Positions 1 through 5,714 of a DNA stretch of 10,259 nucleotides are shown in pieces. The stretch lies in the NCBI GenBank assembly GCA_030642205.1, contig DAOWOF010000062.1, positions 1-10,259 of the forward strand, written 5' to 3'. The position numbers and the translations under genes are program-made. Numbering within the stretch: position 1 is the stretch's first letter; each line of letters begins with the position of its first letter. Origin of the DNA: Desulfobacteraceae bacterium. GTDB lineage: Bacteria > Desulfobacterota > DSM-4660 > Desulfatiglandales > Desulfatiglandaceae. The notes below the pieces were generated by a model, which had not been told where the DNA came from, searched no databases, and saw nothing but the letters and a program-made list of their open reading frames with translations.

Positions 1-1
1 A

Positions 2-289
2 AATATTTCGTATGAACAAGCACGTATTATCGCACTTAAAGCTTCTCTTATTCCTATTACAAATTCGCTGTTTGCAGTAGGTTTAGTTTCGCTTCCGGGT
101 ATGATGACAGGACAAATTTTATCTGGGGTTTCGCCATTCATAGCGGCAAGATACCAGATCATGGTGATGTGTATGATATTTAGTGCTGTGGGTATTTCAT
201 CTGCACTTTTTTTGGTTTTGGTAAGGTCTAATTTTACAAGTACAGCAAACATAAATGAACTGGCATATCAGGATAGGGATGCCCTGTGA
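2..289 (+). CDS. fetB: FetB-like (UPF0014) ABC transporter permease, C-terminal fragment
   Basis: This is the last 95 codons of a gene whose 5' part lies left of the window. The frame is open from base 2 and ends in TGA. The segment ALKASLIPITNSLFAVGLVS, followed by LPGMMTGQILSGVSP, matches the conserved core of FetB/YbbM proteins, which are integral membrane subunits of the FetAB iron exporter in E. coli. Two hydrophobic segments are visible, one around LFAVGLVSLPGMM and one around MVMCMIFSAVGISSALFLVLV. They are followed by a short polar tail, so the C-terminus looks complete. The partner ATPase (FetA) would be expected upstream, outside the window. The family assignment is firm. Iron as the substrate is carried over from E. 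coli and is not shown here. The gene converges on the ABC-2 permease pair with only 21 bases between. Confidence 0.88.
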   Translation, partial: NISYEQARIIALKASLIPITNSLFAVGLVSLPGMMTGQILSGVSPFIAARYQIMVMCMIFSAVGISSALFLVLVRSNFTSTANINELAYQDRDAL

Positions 290-310
290 AAAAGGGACAA
301 CCTCTCTATC

Positions 311-1438
311 TTATTGTCTGAACTGTCTCCAGGCGACAAAACATCCTATGGCCAGGAGTAAGATTCCGATTCCGGTCAGCTTTAATGCCTCTGGCCAAAG
401 CACTGAAAACCCCATACCTTTTTGAAAGATAGCATTAGTAGCGATATTAAAATGGGTAGTAGGCAAAAATCTGCCTATCTTTTCAAGGAGGGGCGCCATA
501 TTTTCCAGCGGCGTTACAATACCGGCAAGAAAAAGACCGGCAAACCATACTGCGACAGATAATAGTATTGATTGAAGCATATTTTTGCAGAAAACGCCAA
601 TCAAGATGCCAATTCCCGATGTGCCTAGCAAAAAAAGGGCCATAAAGGCATAGAAAGTAAGAGGGTTCCCCCTGCATGGCACATCAAACCAGAAGACTAC
701 AAGAAAAGAGAAGTTTGTAGCTATCAAACCAATCATAAGGGGAGCTATTGTTTTTGCTAGCAGGATTTCCCAGGTCCTGGTGGGAGTTACCATTAGCTGG
801 TCAATCGTTCCTCTCTCTTTTTCTCTTACAAGGGCTGTAGAGGAAAGAAGAAGTCCGCCAATAAGACCTGCAATGACAATATGAAAAATCACGACATAGT
901 AAACTCCTTCCATCTCCTGATTAAAAAGTATTCTCATACTATTATCTATATGCGGAAGCTGTTGTATTACTATCCCTTGATCTTTTAATCTTTCAATAAC
1001 AATTTTTTCGTTATATGTGCTTATAATACGTTTTGCGAATCCAATTGCCTGCCCTGCCTGATTAGCATCTGAGCCATCAGAGAGAATTTGTATTCTGGCT
1101 CGTTTTCCCTCTAGAATATTTCTGCTGAATTCCGGTGGGATAATCAATGCGACCTTTACTCTTCCTCCATCCAGTTTTTTTTCTATTTCTGCCATGCTGT
1201 TTACAAAACAATCCTGATCAAAATATTCATTGGATAGAAAAGAGTCTATTAAATCACGGCTCAATGCCGAGCGGTTCATATCATAAATGGCAGTAGGCAG
1301 ATGCTTTACATCGACCACCCAGCAATATCCGCATAACAAAATACATGCTGTAAAATGATAAATAATAAGGCCCATTGCCACCGGATCGCGGTAGAAATGA
1401 ATAAATTCTTTTTTAATCATTCCGATAATACGTCCCAT
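311..1438 (-). CDS. ABC-2 type transporter permease (second of a pair)
   Basis: A 375-residue membrane protein of the ABC-2 (YhhJ/YbhS/YbhR-like) permease family, the membrane half of drug, toxin or metabolite exporters. Its layout is typical: a short cytoplasmic start, one membrane helix near residues 20-42, a large extracytoplasmic domain to about residue 180 with the family motif DGSDANQA at 121-128, then about five helices. A coupling segment EKERGTIDQLMVTP follows the second helix. The start is placed at 1438 because GGGGAAGG lies just upstream. It begins 15 bases after the stop of the related permease at 1454-2587, so the two are surely co-transcribed and probably form a heterodimer. 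The cognate ATPase and HlyD-type adaptor that normally accompany such pairs are not next to them. The substrate is unknown. Confidence 0.9.
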   Translation of the reverse strand: MGRIIGMIKKEFIHFYRDPVAMGLIIYHFTACILLCGYCWVVDVKHLPTAIYDMNRSALSRDLIDSFLSNEYFDQDCFVNSMAEIEKKLDGGRVKVALIIPPEFSRNILEGKRARIQILSDGSDANQAGQAIGFAKRIISTYNEKIVIERLKDQGIVIQQLPHIDNSMRILFNQEMEGVYYVVIFHIVIAGLIGGLLLSSTALVREKERGTIDQLMVTPTRTWEILLAKTIAPLMIGLIATNFSFLVVFWFDVPCRGNPLTFYAFMALFLLGTSGIGILIGVFCKNMLQSILLSVAVWFAGLFLAGIVTPLENMAPLLEKIGRFLPTTHFNIATNAIFQKGMGFSVLWPEALKLTGIGILLLAIGCFVAWRQFRQ

Positions 1439-1453
1439 TATCCTTCCCCAATA

Positions 1454-2587
1454 CTAGATTTGTTTTTTCCTAACTATAACCGCGCATAATGAAAAAATAG
1501 CAATACAATAGACAAGAAGCGAAACCGCATCTTGCCAATAACTCATAAATCCTGTCCCTTTAAGAACTTGCGCTCTGAGAATTCCTGTGTAAAATCTTCC
1601 AGGGAAAACACAGGAATAAACCTGAAAACCTTTAGGGCTGTTATCTACAGGGACAAGAGTATCAGCAAAAATAAAGGCTGGCATAAGGGTGAATACAATG
1701 CCAAGCAACATAGCGGTAAGCTGGCTTTTTGTCAGGGTAGAGATAAAAAAACCGATTGCGACACAGGCAAAAACCATAAAAAATGTTGCGATGCTAAGGA
1801 TTAAAAAATTTCCTCTGAAAGGCAAATCAAACCACCATATTCCAAGGATATTGACCAAGATAAAATCAAGGGTAAGCATAATAACATAAGGTGACATCTT
1901 GCCCGCAATATATTCATGAGAAAGAAGCGGAGACGCGAAAATTTGCTGAATAGAACCGGATTCTTTTTCACTTACAATTGCAAGGGCGGATAGAATAGGA
2001 ACAAAACCAAGAATGGATAAGCTTAAAGCGCCTGTAACTGTAAATGTAAATTCCCTTAATGACTGATTGTACCAGGTTCTACCGCTAAGAGTTACAGGTT
2101 CAAGATCAATCTTTAGCCCTGCTTTATTACAATAATCAGTCGCCATTTTAACTGAATGTGTGGCGTTAATGGCGCTTAGATAATTAATAATAAAATAGGC
2201 AGTATTTGTGTCTGATCCATCAACCATGGTTTGTATTTTGGCAGGGAGGTTTTCTTTAATATCTCTGGAGAATCCGGAAGGAATTATAATCGAGCATCTT
2301 GCTTTCCCGGTTCTCAGTAGCTCTTGAGCCTGGTTATAATCTGTCATGCGATACTGGATCTTAAAATAAGAAGAGTTGTCAACATTCTCAAGATAACTCT
2401 TGCTATCTGTTGTATTATCCATGTCAAAAACAGCTATCGGAAGTTCCTTTAATTCAAAGGTAATTGTATAAGCGACCATAAAAAGCATAAATATTGGCAT
2501 TCCAAGAGCGATTATCAGACTGACAGGATCCCTTATAATATGAAGGAACTCGGCTTTCATTACTATCCATATTCTGTTTATGTTCAT
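1454..2587 (-). CDS. ABC-2 type transporter permease (first of a pair)
   Basis: A 377-residue ABC-2 permease, homologous to its downstream neighbour. It has one helix near residues 23-43, a large periplasmic domain with DGSDTNTA at about 123-130, then a helix followed by the cytoplasmic loop SEKESGSIQQIFASPL and four more helices. The frame is open 17 codons further upstream to an ATG at 2638, but that ATG has no ribosome binding site. The ATG at 2587 has AGGTG six bases before it and gives a length (377) close to its partner's (375), so it is preferred. Exporters of this type normally read adaptor, ATPase, permease, permease. Here nothing recognisable lies upstream on this strand for at least 600 bases, so the energising subunit must be encoded elsewhere or has been lost. 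Confidence 0.88.
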   Translation of the reverse strand: MNINRIWIVMKAEFLHIIRDPVSLIIALGMPIFMLFMVAYTITFELKELPIAVFDMDNTTDSKSYLENVDNSSYFKIQYRMTDYNQAQELLRTGKARCSIIIPSGFSRDIKENLPAKIQTMVDGSDTNTAYFIINYLSAINATHSVKMATDYCNKAGLKIDLEPVTLSGRTWYNQSLREFTFTVTGALSLSILGFVPILSALAIVSEKESGSIQQIFASPLLSHEYIAGKMSPYVIMLTLDFILVNILGIWWFDLPFRGNFLILSIATFFMVFACVAIGFFISTLTKSQLTAMLLGIVFTLMPAFIFADTLVPVDNSPKGFQVYSCVFPGRFYTGILRAQVLKGTGFMSYWQDAVSLLVYCIAIFSLCAVIVRKKQI

Positions 2588-2680
2588 TGCTCGCACCTGT
2601 TTGGGTCTTGGAAAAATAAAAGGCTTCAGATAACTCATTTTTAGGCTGGCTTTATCCGAATAGGAATTTATTGGCCTCAG

Positions 2681-2816
2681 AGTGTTTAGGCCTACAAGGT
2701 CACTTACGGTTTTAGAGACAATATATTGAGTCTACATAGCTCAATATATGGAGTTAAATCTCACAAGTTGCATTGTAGGGTTAAAGTGTTTAGATTATTT
2801 AGAGTGTTTAGAGTGT
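2681..2816. repeat. Dispersed short direct repeat AGTGTTTAG
   Basis: The 9-mer AGTGTTTAG occurs exactly at 2681-2689, 2785-2793 and 2803-2811, and its first five bases recur at 2812-2816. Two copies are preceded by AG (AGAGTGTTTAG). On the minus strand they read CTAAACACT and lie upstream of the ABC-2 permeases. They could be regulator half-sites or simple low-complexity drift. Confidence 0.5.
2721..2749. promoter_or_regulatory. Perfect 10-bp inverted repeat
   Basis: The arms ATATATTGAG (2721-2730) and CTCAATATAT (2740-2749) are exact inverse complements around a 9-base spacer. The centre-to-centre distance of about 19 bases fits an operator bound by a dimeric regulator, possibly controlling the permease pair whose start is about 130 bases away. 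There is no T-run after it, so it does not look like a terminator. The bound regulator is unknown. Confidence 0.4.
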
Positions 2817-3000
2817 GCTGTATTTTGATGAACTTTTGTTTAAAAATTGGACAAAGAAATATTGGAGAAGAGCCTCTATATCATAGCTCAACTTTATAAA
2901 AAAAATTATCACAGATTTTATTTAATATCCAGGGATTTCTTTTCCCTTATTTTTTTGTCTCTGCAAGAGGTTCAGTTAGTAAGGGATATAAAAAACTGCG

Positions 3001-3034
3001 TCCAGATAGTTTAAAACTATTTAAAAAGACTGGA
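3001..3034. promoter_or_regulatory. Nested hairpin upstream of fmdB
   Basis: An outer stem TCCAG/CTGGA (3001-3005 with 3030-3034) encloses an inner stem ATAGTTT/AAACTAT (3006-3012 with 3014-3020) that has a one-base loop. The inner stem is flush with the outer stem on the left and separated from it by nine bases on the right. It is a possible operator or structured leader. It lies about 165 bases before the fmdB start. Confidence 0.3.
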
Positions 3035-3102
3035 TCAGGGTCTTCGTTTACCTCCTGCTTTCAGGGGAATAACGGAAAATGATAAAATTTTCTTTTATAA
3101 GG

Positions 3103-3132
3103 TTGTCATTCCTGCATGTTTTTTTATATATT
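3103..3132 (+). promoter_or_regulatory. Candidate sigma70-type promoter for fmdB
   Basis: TTGTCA (3103-3108, five of six matches to the -35 consensus) is followed after 18 bases by TATATT (3127-3132). It lies about 65 bases upstream of the fmdB start. The surrounding DNA is very AT-rich, which makes -10-like matches cheap, so this is only a candidate. Confidence 0.3.
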
Positions 3133-3197
3133 ATATGTTTTGTTATTATGTAAGAAGTATACGATGGTTGTATAAATTTAAGGAGTATTACAGGCCA

Positions 3198-3542
3198 ATG
3201 CCTATTTACGAATATCAATGCCGGAACTGTCAACAATCAAGCCAGTTTCTGATCTTAAAAAAGGAAGAAGAGGATGGGATACTCTGTCCTGGATGCAGCA
3301 GTAATCAATTAAAGCGGATTATTTCCCGAGTTGCCTATCATCCATCGCAAGATGATCGTATAATGAACTTTAATCCTGATTCCCGCCAAACTGAGAGTTT
3401 TTATAGTGACTCACGAAATATAGGATTAAGCGCACAAAAACAAGCCCGTGAAATGGGAGTTGACCTCGGAAAAAGCTTTGAAGATAAATTAGAAAAATTA
3501 AGGAGTGATCCAGGCAGTATTCTGAAAGATAGTTCCATTTAA
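3198..3542 (+). CDS. FmdB-family zinc-ribbon protein
   Basis: A 114-residue protein beginning MPIYEYQC, the hallmark of the FmdB zinc-ribbon family. The four metal ligands are visible as C8-x2-C11 and C30-x2-C33, followed by the usual basic patch (QLKRIISR). The rest (residues about 45-114) is polar and probably poorly structured, as in most homologues. The frame is open 21 codons further upstream to an ATG at 3135. The ATG at 3198 is chosen because it gives the family's invariant N-terminus and has AAGGAG 12 bases before it. FmdB was named for a putative regulator in a formamidase/amidase operon, but its general role is unresolved. It is probably the first gene of a two-gene unit with the hypothetical gene at 3601. 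Confidence 0.9.
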   Translation: MPIYEYQCRNCQQSSQFLILKKEEEDGILCPGCSSNQLKRIISRVAYHPSQDDRIMNFNPDSRQTESFYSDSRNIGLSAQKQAREMGVDLGKSFEDKLEKLRSDPGSILKDSSI

Positions 3543-3577
3543 AATATTTTTAGTAAGGAGAAGAAGGCTCATATCAA

Positions 3578-3604
3578 ATGAGTCATTCTGTTAAAAAATT
3601 ATGA
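3578..3604 (+). other. Possible 8-codon leader reading frame overlapping the next start (ATGA)
   Basis: ATG at 3578 has the purine-rich AAGGAGAAGAAGG (3555-3567) at good spacing and encodes MSHSVKKL. Its TGA stop overlaps the ATG of the next gene as ATGA (3601-3604). The strong binding site therefore serves this short frame, whereas the ATG at 3601 has no site of its own. Translation of the next gene may depend on coupling to this frame. Alternatively, one extra A in the A6 run at 3593-3598 would fuse both into a single longer protein. Confidence 0.4.
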
Positions 3605-3927
3605 GGCGTAAAACAGGAGATCTGGTACTCGTTTATCAGGATAAAAAACCGGCCGTTTATGCCAGGGTAGAAAGCATTGAATTTGATGTCAAAAAGGATT
3701 GGTATCAATTAACACTATTGCTTTTATCAATCCCGGCTCAGACAGTAACATGGATTTTGAGAGAAAGCTATATTGATGGAGAATCATTTACCATGGCTGG
3801 AGTCCCTATGAAAATAGAGGAAGTTAAGGTTGATATATCCACAATTAATAAGATAGAGAAAGAACAGACGATTCAAAAGACAAAACAAGAAAAGAAAGGG
3901 ACAATTATCCCTTTTAAAAAAAGCTAG
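3601..3927 (+). CDS. Conserved-looking hypothetical protein downstream of fmdB
   Basis: A 108-residue soluble protein that I cannot assign to a named family. The first 80 residues alternate hydrophobic and polar positions (TGDLVLVYQDKKPAVYARVE, then SFTMAGVPMKIEEVK), which suggests a small beta-barrel or SH3-like fold. The last 30 residues are lysine/glutamate/glutamine-rich and end in PFKKS, probably a flexible tail. It has no cysteine, signal peptide or membrane segment. It follows fmdB by 58 bases on the same strand. The annotated ATG lacks a ribosome binding site, and an in-frame TAA lies three codons upstream (3592). The good site belongs to the overlapping short frame at 3578, so the real N-terminus may be extended by about eight residues through a frameshift or a base-calling error. 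Coding status is likely from amino-acid composition and position. Confidence 0.7.
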   Translation: MRRKTGDLVLVYQDKKPAVYARVESIEFDVKKDWYQLTLLLLSIPAQTVTWILRESYIDGESFTMAGVPMKIEEVKVDISTINKIEKEQTIQKTKQEKKGTIIPFKKS

Positions 3928-4045
3928 GTGTTTATCCTGATACTCTCGGATAGTTTCCTGAATAAAAAAGTTACACCTCTTCAATTGCCATCCATTTCCA
4001 ATATAGGACATGTTAAAATAGTCATATTTTTTCATGCTGATACAA

Positions 4046-4078
4046 AATCCGCCAGGAAATAGGATCTCAAGGCGGATT
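4046..4078 (-). terminator. Possible terminator of the sulfur cluster
   Basis: Perfect 8-bp arms AATCCGCC (4046-4053) and GGCGGATT (4071-4078) flank a 17-base loop, about 60 bases past the stop of the cytochrome-like gene. On the minus strand the hairpin ends in GGATTTTG, giving a run of four T. The loop is large and the T-run short, so termination may be weak. On the plus strand no T-run follows. Confidence 0.45.
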
Positions 4079-4139
4079 AATTATAATAAAAAAGTATTAT
4101 TTAGTATCTGAATAAAAGCCAGAATTTTTTGTTCAAACA

Positions 4140-4484
4140 CTATTTACACTTTGCAGGAGTTGGCGAATCTGCTGCATGGGCATGTAAATAAGTAAAAATA
4201 TCAAGCAATTCTTTTTCTGATAATTTATTCCATTCTTCTTTACAGCCAAACCCTGCAAATTTTTTCTTGTCAAAAGTCCTTTTCCACTGGGCCATTGTCT
4301 TGCTGTCAGGGCTTAAAACAGGCTTTGAAGAATTAATTTCACCTCTCTTATTGCAGTCCTTATAGACTGTTCGGTATAGATATTTACCTTTACGCTTGTT
4401 GCCTTTTTTAGCAGCGAAACTTATACCTGTAGAAGTAAAAACAAAAGCAATGGCGATTAATAAAACGAATATTTTTTTATACAT
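4140..4484 (-). CDS. Secreted cytochrome c-like protein lacking the CXXCH haem motif
   Basis: A 114-residue exported protein with a clear signal peptide (MYKK, a hydrophobic core, cleavage near ISFA at residue 24). The mature part resembles small class I cytochrome c proteins. GNKRKGKYLYR (28-38) is where a CXXCH would follow, and a C-terminal helix ELLDIFTYLHAHA (92-104) resembles the closing cytochrome helix. At the haem site the sequence is YKDCN (41-45): the first Cys is Tyr and the axial His is Asn, so covalent c-type haem attachment is not expected. Cysteines 44, 81 and 113 remain. The start is placed at 4484 because AAAGGAG lies seven bases before it; the ATG at 4505 would put that site inside the gene. 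It is the last gene of the sulfur cluster. Its function is unknown, and family membership is inferred from pattern only. Confidence 0.75.
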   Translation of the reverse strand: MYKKIFVLLIAIAFVFTSTGISFAAKKGNKRKGKYLYRTVYKDCNKRGEINSSKPVLSPDSKTMAQWKRTFDKKKFAGFGCKEEWNKLSEKELLDIFTYLHAHAADSPTPAKCK

Positions 4485-4506
4485 ATTTTCTCCTTTAAAT
4501 AACATG

Positions 4507-4512
4507 ATTATA
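4507..4512 (-). promoter_or_regulatory. Candidate -10 element for the cytochrome-like gene
   Basis: A consensus TATAAT reads on the minus strand from 4512 to 4507, 22 bases before the start codon. No convincing -35 hexamer lies 16-18 bases further up. The 97-base gap after the preceding dsrE-like gene leaves room for a separate promoter, in contrast to the tight spacing from tusA through dsrE-like 2. Confidence 0.3.
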
Positions 4513-4581
4513 GTTCAATCAATATCCCCCGGACACTCATTGGTATATAATCAGGACTAATTATTTATGAACTTCTTATTC

Positions 4582-4896
4582 TTAAAAAACCAGATAACGA
4601 TCAACCCTCGCGATCATCTCAGCATTTCTGGCTTGAGTCGCGAAATCCTTGAAACCGACACCTGGAACCTCTGCTTCCCTGCCATTTAGTCCATTGGCAC
4701 GGAAACTGACATCACATACTGACAATCTGGCCTTGCCTGCAAGTTTCCTGAAATTGGATTTAAGTGTTAATAAAACCCCTTTTCCAGTAAAAAATATCTC
4801 AATGTCCTTACCTTTAGCATATGCGGCATTCACTATATTTATAACGTAGTCAAGGTGTTTATCAGTATTGACAAGCAAACCTAATGTCTCTGTCAT
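4582..4896 (-). CDS. DsrE-family protein 2 (TusD/DsrE-like, with candidate active cysteine)
   Basis: A 104-residue cytoplasmic protein of the DsrE/DsrF-like fold. It has an alternating beta/alpha pattern with LGLLVNT at the start, a helix HLDYVINIVNAAYAKG, the strand DIEIFFTGKGV, and SVCDVSFRANGL with its only cysteine at residue 61. The Cys sits after a beta strand and before a helix, the region where TusD/DsrE proteins carry their sulfur-accepting Cys, so persulfide transfer is plausible. The tail GVGFKDFATQARNAEMI is typical of stand-alone DsrE proteins in sulfate reducers, as I recall them. The start is taken at 4896 because GGAG lies nine bases before it; the ATG at 4911 has no site. It follows the dsrH-like gene by 24 bases and is presumably co-transcribed with it. 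Confidence 0.85.
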   Translation of the reverse strand: MTETLGLLVNTDKHLDYVINIVNAAYAKGKDIEIFFTGKGVLLTLKSNFRKLAGKARLSVCDVSFRANGLNGREAEVPGVGFKDFATQARNAEMIARVDRYLVF

Positions 4897-4920
4897 AGTT
4901 TTTAACTCCATTAAAGACGA

Positions 4921-5097
4921 TTACCACCAACAGATAACTTTATCGTGAGAAAAGATATCATCTACCAACTTGGACCAATCCAGGTCTTTATCGTATAAAT
5001 TCATTAAAGTAATCTGACCTTCCTGAGAAATGGCCTTTGTCAGGTCCATAACCGTATTTCCCTGCTTGCTTCTTAATAGATGTAATTCTTTTTCCAT
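4921..5097 (-). CDS. Miniature DsrH/TusB-like sulfur-relay protein (58 aa)
   Basis: A short gene that a 60-codon cutoff misses. ATG at 5097 has AGAGGA five bases before it, and the frame ends at TAA 4921. The protein starts MEKELHLLRSKQG and ends VDDIFSHDKVICWW. That end resembles the C-terminal signature of DsrH/TusB proteins (a hydrophobic helix, then HDKV and an aromatic end). Usual DsrH/TusB length is about 95 residues. Here the middle section is shortened to ISQEGQITLMNLYDKDLDWS, so one strand-helix unit seems to be missing. The only cysteine is residue 56, near the C-terminus, not in the N-terminal half where the conserved Cys of A. vinosum DsrH lies. It starts 9 bases after dsrE-like 1 and ends 24 bases before dsrE-like 2, which matches the three-gene logic of tusBCD/dsrEFH. 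Confidence 0.75.
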   Translation of the reverse strand: MEKELHLLRSKQGNTVMDLTKAISQEGQITLMNLYDKDLDWSKLVDDIFSHDKVICWW

Positions 5098-5106
5098 ACT
5101 TTTCCT

Positions 5107-5394
5107 CTAAAATGGAATGATGACATCCGCATCTTTCAGCTTAACAGCCACATCATCCAAGCTTATATTTTGAAAGCCATGTTTTTCCACGTTAACCATA
5201 TTATTTGAAAAACGCTCGCCTTCCATCTCATCCAGAAATCCCATATTATCGCTATAGGCCTCATCCATATTAATAACAGGATGATTAAGCACGAACATCT
5301 GAACGGAAGCAGCCTCAAGCAATAAACCAAGGCTGGTGCGCAGGCCTTCATATTGCTGGTTTGGATCTTTGATAAGAACTGCAATTTTCTTCAA
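5107..5394 (-). CDS. DsrE-family protein 1 (TusC/DsrF-like, no cysteine)
   Basis: A 95-residue small alpha/beta protein of the DsrE/DsrF-like superfamily. It has an N-terminal strand KIAVLIKDP, a helix YEGLRTSLGLLLEAAS, then strand VQMFVLNHPV, and ends in DVAVKLKDADVIIPF. It contains no cysteine at all, so it cannot itself carry persulfide. In TusBCD/DsrEFH complexes TusC/DsrF is the more structural subunit, and the same role is inferred here. The start codon is TTG at 5394. Its ribosome binding site AGGGGG lies inside the last codons of tusA, nine bases upstream. Only six bases separate the two genes, so translation is probably coupled. The dsrH-like gene follows after nine bases. Confidence 0.82.
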   Translation of the reverse strand: MKKIAVLIKDPNQQYEGLRTSLGLLLEAASVQMFVLNHPVINMDEAYSDNMGFLDEMEGERFSNNMVNVEKHGFQNISLDDVAVKLKDADVIIPF

Positions 5395-5400
5395 TTTTGA

Positions 5401-5652
5401 TTACCCCCTTTTAATAAAGAATCTGGTATAACCAGCAGGATCATCAAGCATCCCCAAAAACTGATTGCCTTGCTTGTTGCCAAATTCAGGAAGATCCTTT
5501 TTGGATCCCGGATCGGAACCAATAATCTCAAGCACCGCTCCCGCGTTCATTACCTTTAAAATTTTTTTAGTCTTTAACAAGGGCATAGGACAAGTTAATC
5601 CCCGTGTATCCAGAATTTCATCAGCCTTGATATTTTCTATATCAGTTGTCAT
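5401..5652 (-). CDS. tusA: TusA-family sulfur carrier protein
   Basis: An 83-residue protein with the TusA/SirA-like signature. DTRGLTCPMPLLKTKKIL places the sulfur-accepting Cys at residue 21 followed by P-x-P, as at Cys19 of E. coli TusA. The remaining strands (GAVLEIIGSDPGS, then PEFGNKQGNQFLGM) fit the two-layer alpha/beta fold. TusA accepts persulfide sulfur and passes it on to DsrE-type proteins. In sulfate reducers and selenium-using bacteria it often neighbours YedE. AGGAGA lies five bases before the ATG. It follows yedE by 62 bases and abuts dsrE-like 1. Whether it carries sulfur for tRNA thiolation, cofactor synthesis or dissimilation cannot be told from sequence; the clustered transporter argues for handling imported sulfur. 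Confidence 0.93.
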   Translation of the reverse strand: MTTDIENIKADEILDTRGLTCPMPLLKTKKILKVMNAGAVLEIIGSDPGSKKDLPEFGNKQGNQFLGMLDDPAGYTRFFIKRG

Positions 5653-5714
5653 GTCTTTCTCCTGATTTTGTCTTCATTGAATATGGATTTTTATTATTCT
5701 ATTAGAAGCTATTT

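Larger units (their letters stand above)
2588..3197. other. Gene-free divergent intergenic region with repeats and dyads
   Basis: About 610 AT-rich bases lie between the divergent ABC-2 permease pair and fmdB. I found no credible coding frame on either strand and no recognisable remnant of the missing ATPase or adaptor. The stretch holds three copies of a 9-base motif, a perfect 10-bp inverted repeat and a nested hairpin, each listed separately. Promoters for both flanking units must lie here. Confidence 0.6.

Noticed and set aside
2721..2816. The inverted repeat and repeated 9-mers considered as CRISPR or transposon ends
   Set aside because: Repeat units are far too short and irregularly spaced for CRISPR. 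No transposase or target-site duplication is visible.
3926..3978. Long-range AGGTGT/ACACCT pairing with an inner TATCC/GGATA stem after the hypothetical gene, considered as a terminator
   Set aside because: Short stems with large loops and no T-run on the plus strand; too weak to call.
3784..4035. An 83-codon frame on the minus strand beginning MKKYDYFNMSY
   Set aside because: More than half of it is antisense to the hypothetical gene at 3601-3927, where it becomes a low-complexity Phe/Leu/Asn run. There is no ribosome binding site before its ATG, and the putative terminator of the sulfur cluster lies just upstream of it. Only the first ~36 residues look protein-like.
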